Source of the DNA: Desulfuromonas sp. SDB
GTDB taxonomy: Bacteria; SDB-A
DNA length: 17,384 nt
Assembly: GCA_001412365.1 (NCBI GenBank)
Contig: LKUE01000250.1
Location: 1-17,384, forward strand
Direction of reading: 5' to 3'
A program made the position numbers and the translations under genes. The notes beneath the pieces are model-generated. The model ran no database searches. It was not told where the DNA came from and was given only the letters and a program-made list of their open reading frames with translations. Positions 14,730 through 17,384 of this stretch are shown one piece after another; the first letter of the stretch is position 1; each line of letters opens with the position of its first letter.

Positions 14730-16631
14730 ATGATTGATATAAATTTAGCAAATATAAATAAATCCTACGGAACTCATCTGGTCCTTGAGGATGTTAATAT
14801 TACCGTTAACAGCGGTGAGAAAATTGGTGTAATTGGGCGGAATGGTTCAGGAAAAACCACAATTTTTAAAATTATTGCCGGAATTACAACCTATGACCAG
14901 GGACATTTTGCTTTGAGAAAAGATATGAATATCGGCTATTTAGATCAAATTCCTGAATACCCTCTGAATTATTCAGTAAATGATGTACTCAATTTGGCAT
15001 TTTCTGAAGCCAGGGAAATTAAACAGGAAATGACCGTACTGGAAAAAAAAATGGAAAATAATTCCCACTGTTCTTCACTGGTCAATAAGTACGGGCAGCT
15101 TCAGCAACAGTTTGAACTTAAGGGAGGTTACAACACTGAATTTTTATTGGATGCTGTATGCAGTGGATTGAAAATAAATCCATCTATGAGATCAAGAAAA
15201 TTCAATCAACTCAGTGGAGGAGAAAAAACAACGGTTTCCCTAGCCAGAATACTTCTGGAACAACCTGATTTATTACTGCTGGATGAACCAACCAACCATC
15301 TTGATATTGAATCAGTGCAGTGGTTGGAAAATTATCTCAATAGTTATTCCGGAACAGTAATGATTATATCCCATGATCGTTATCTACTGAATAGACTGGT
15401 GGAGAAAATCATAGAAGTGGAAATGAATAATGTAAAAGTATATATGGGAAATTTCGATGAATACTCTATGCAGAAGTCTAAGATAACTGAAATAGAATTA
15501 AAAAATTACAAAGATCAACAGAAAAAAATTAATAATATGCAGCAGGCTATTAATCGTTTCAGGGAATGGGGGAGAAGATCCGATGATCCCAGGATGTTTA
15601 AAAAAGCGAGAAATATGGAAAAGAGAATTGAGCGAATGGAAAAAATTCAAAAGCCCCAGGTAAATACTCGCACTATGAATTTAAATCTTGAACAGGATAT
15701 CCTTTCGGGAAAGCAGGTGCTAATTTTAAAGAATATTGAAAAAAGTTATGATCAGCATAAATTACTTGACGATTTAAATTTACAATTGAAAAGGGGTATG
15801 AAAATTTGCTTAATTGGAAAAAATGGAAGCGGAAAATCCACTGTACTAAAAATAATAACTGGAGGCATTCTACCTGATCAGGGCTTGGTGAAATTGGGCA
15901 GTAAAGTTAAAATCGGTTATTTAGAACAGGAGATATATTTTTCTAAGCCGAAACAAAGTGTAATTGACAATTTCAGAGAGGAAATACCAGTGGAGGAAGG
16001 ATTGGCTAGAAATATTTTAGGAGGATTCCTGTTCAAAGGAGATCAGGTGTTCAAGCAAGTAGGGGATTTGTCAGGAGGAGAGAAGACTAGACTGCAGTTG
16101 TGCAAAATGATCCAGAAGGACATAAACTTTCTGGTACTCGATGAACCTACCAATCATTTGGATATTGAGTCCAGGGAGATACTTGAGCAGAAACTGGTGC
16201 AGTTCCAGGGAACTTTACTGGCAGTAAGTCATGACCGCTATTTTATAAATAAAGTAGCCAAGTGGGTTGCAGAATTAAATGAAGGGAAGGTAAAGGTTTA
16301 TCCCGGTAATTATGAATATTATCTGTTTAAAAAACAATCTATGGAAAAGGGGAAATTAAATGGTGAAACCGATAATGATAATAGAAAATATACAAAAAAT
16401 AAAATTAAATCAGTTACCAATTATCAGAAAAAATTAAAAAAACAGCTGGAAAATTTGGAATTTGAAATTTATCAGACGGAAAATCAGATTGAACTTAGGC
16501 AGCAGGAAATTGAAACTTTGGGTGATAATTATCAGAGAATTCAAACCTTGTTTGATGAAATTGAGCAGTTAAAATTAAAAAATGATAATTTAATCAACAA
16601 GTGGATTGAATTGGAAAATGAACTGAAATAA
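14730..16631 (+). CDS. ABC-F family ATP-binding protein
   Basis: A 633-residue protein with two ABC domains and no membrane segment, the ABC-F layout; such proteins act on the ribosome (translation factors, or antibiotic protection in some branches). First domain: Walker A GRNGSGKTT (36-44), signature LSGGEK (161-166), Walker B LLLLDEPTNHLDIES (182-195), SHDR (214-217). Inter-domain linker about 240-320, rich in Arg/Lys (RFREWGRRSDDPRMFKKARN), the part that contacts tRNA and the peptidyl centre. Second domain: Walker A GKNGSGKST (363-371), LSGGEK (447-452), DEPTNHLD (471-478), SHDR (500-503). Residues 560-633 form the C-terminal coiled coil seen in Uup/YdiF-like members. All catalytic residues are present, including both glutamates after Walker B. 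The ribosome site AAGGTAG lies six bases before the ATG. A resistance role cannot be told from sequence. It converges on the next gene with only seven bases between stops. Confidence 0.93.
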   Translation: MIDINLANINKSYGTHLVLEDVNITVNSGEKIGVIGRNGSGKTTIFKIIAGITTYDQGHFALRKDMNIGYLDQIPEYPLNYSVNDVLNLAFSEAREIKQEMTVLEKKMENNSHCSSLVNKYGQLQQQFELKGGYNTEFLLDAVCSGLKINPSMRSRKFNQLSGGEKTTVSLARILLEQPDLLLLDEPTNHLDIESVQWLENYLNSYSGTVMIISHDRYLLNRLVEKIIEVEMNNVKVYMGNFDEYSMQKSKITEIELKNYKDQQKKINNMQQAINRFREWGRRSDDPRMFKKARNMEKRIERMEKIQKPQVNTRTMNLNLEQDILSGKQVLILKNIEKSYDQHKLLDDLNLQLKRGMKICLIGKNGSGKSTVLKIITGGILPDQGLVKLGSKVKIGYLEQEIYFSKPKQSVIDNFREEIPVEEGLARNILGGFLFKGDQVFKQVGDLSGGEKTRLQLCKMIQKDINFLVLDEPTNHLDIESREILEQKLVQFQGTLLAVSHDRYFINKVAKWVAELNEGKVKVYPGNYEYYLFKKQSMEKGKLNGETDNDNRKYTKNKIKSVTNYQKKLKKQLENLEFEIYQTENQIELRQQEIETLGDNYQRIQTLFDEIEQLKLKNDNLINKWIELENELK

Positions 16632-16638
16632 CTTCAAT

Positions 16639-17340
16639 TTACAACTCTCCCCCACCAATTATCAATTCAATATAGGGTCCATTAAATCCGGTTTTAGGTC
16701 CATGATCAATATTGATATTCTCCACCGTCCAGGACATCTGGTAGGGAGTGTAATTATAACCTGCTTTTAATCCCAGGATTATCCCTTTGTCTTCTCCTCC
16801 GATATTGATTAATTTCAAGTAATAATCTAAACCCCATCCCACATTTAACACCAGGCACCGGGTGGAAAATCTGATCATTTTATGTGGATCATCCAGATTG
16901 CTGTTGAAATCAGAATCTAAATGGTCAACTATGCTTAAATTTATCTGTGCTCCCCCCATTCCAATAAAAGGGTAAATATGACAATTTTTCTGTTTAAACA
17001 AGATGTATCCCAGCTCCCCTTTGAGATATAGCCAATCAGCGCTGATGTAGGCAGAGTAATTATCTGAAGAACTGTTCTTGACTAGAACCGATCCAGCTTC
17101 GGTATTTAGGGACAACCTCCGGTAGATGATCTGATCCCCGATGGAAATAGAATAAAATTTATCGGAAAATTGAGGATAATTGTAAATTTCCAATCTCTGA
17201 TTGATTTCTTTTAAATCCAGACTTTTAAATCCCCCGCTAATGTACATATAGCCGGTAGTTTGGGATTCACTAACAAATGGTATTCCCGAAAATATCAAGA
17301 TGGGGTACAAACATATTATAGTTAGAAATTTTATTTTCAT
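16639..17340 (-). CDS. putative secreted outer-membrane beta-barrel protein
   Basis: A 233-residue protein of unknown specific function. Residues 1-20 form a signal peptide (MKIKFLTIICLYPILIFSGI) with cleavage probably near 25-28. The rest consists of alternating polar/hydrophobic strands with aromatic ends and glycine turns, for example GYMYISGGF, AYISADWLYLKGELGYILF, YPFIGMGGAQINLSI, LVLNVGWGLDYYL, GIILGLKAGYNYTPYQMSW, and a final strand YIELIIGGGEL. This is the look of a small (about eight-strand) outer-membrane barrel, and the protein runs to a terminal strand as such barrels do, though it does not end in the usual aromatic residue. The ATG at 17340 has no evident ribosome site; its upstream region is mostly outside the window. 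No family name can be assigned with confidence. Confidence 0.65.
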   Translation of the reverse strand: MKIKFLTIICLYPILIFSGIPFVSESQTTGYMYISGGFKSLDLKEINQRLEIYNYPQFSDKFYSISIGDQIIYRRLSLNTEAGSVLVKNSSSDNYSAYISADWLYLKGELGYILFKQKNCHIYPFIGMGGAQINLSIVDHLDSDFNSNLDDPHKMIRFSTRCLVLNVGWGLDYYLKLINIGGEDKGIILGLKAGYNYTPYQMSWTVENINIDHGPKTGFNGPYIELIIGGGEL

Positions 17341-17384
17341 GGCTTATAATCATATAAGAGTTCAAAAAAAAAATAAATGTTTTT

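Noticed and set aside
1-17384. tRNA, rRNA, CRISPR array, insertion sequence or phage remnants
   Set aside because: No cloverleaf-like sequence, regularly spaced repeats, transposase or terminal inverted repeats were seen in any gap.

Overview
The window reads as chromosomal DNA of an AT-rich, diderm bacterium. Signs of an outer membrane are a secreted beta-barrel-like protein (16639-17340), a lipoprotein (8836-9267) and a GWxTD-domain protein (10689-11942). From family knowledge, GWxTD proteins are typical of Acidobacteriota and of FCB-type phyla such as Bacteroidota, Cloacimonadota and relatives. The low GC, a MurD of the GTKGKS type and the tandem cyclase-like architecture fit an uncultured FCB-type lineage, but the phylum is an inference. 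No rRNA, tRNA, CRISPR array, insertion sequence or phage gene was seen.

Layout. Positions 2-4181 (+) hold the tail of an ABC exporter ATPase, a low-specificity threonine aldolase (ltaE), and a soluble hybrid histidine kinase whose ATG overlaps the ltaE stop codon (ATGA). Convergent to this, 8033 to 4178 (-) is a tight four-gene operon: an SPL/COG1533-like radical SAM protein, a second radical SAM protein with a short Cys-containing C-terminal extension, a MurD-type ligase, and a membrane-bound sugar-phosphate transferase whose start lies inside murD. Diverging from this operon is a DUF4126 membrane protein (+). Next comes a small coiled-coil lipoprotein overlapping (ATGA) a class II CPD photolyase. 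The photolyase frame is broken at a run of ten A residues; nine would restore a complete 451-residue enzyme.

From 10689 to 12826 (-) lie a GWxTD protein and a TetR-type regulator fused to a C-terminal four-cysteine zinc ribbon. The regulator has a consensus promoter (TTGACA-18-TATAAT) with an inverted repeat over its expected start point. It diverges from an OsmC-family protein. Downstream (+) come a protein of two degenerate class III cyclase-like domains and an ABC-F ATPase, converging on the beta-barrel-like protein at the right edge.

How they may work together. The most system-like part is the radical SAM pair with MurD and the sugar transferase: close spacing, abutting or overlapping codons and a cell-envelope theme suggest one transcription unit that makes or modifies a wall or surface glycan precursor, although the radical SAM substrates cannot be read from sequence. 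Other points worth attention are the photolyase A-tract frameshift, the TetR-zinc-ribbon fusion with its apparent autoregulatory site, and the stand-alone pseudo-cyclase. All non-coding gaps are under 200 bases; candidate promoters, one strong terminator and a second hairpin are listed.
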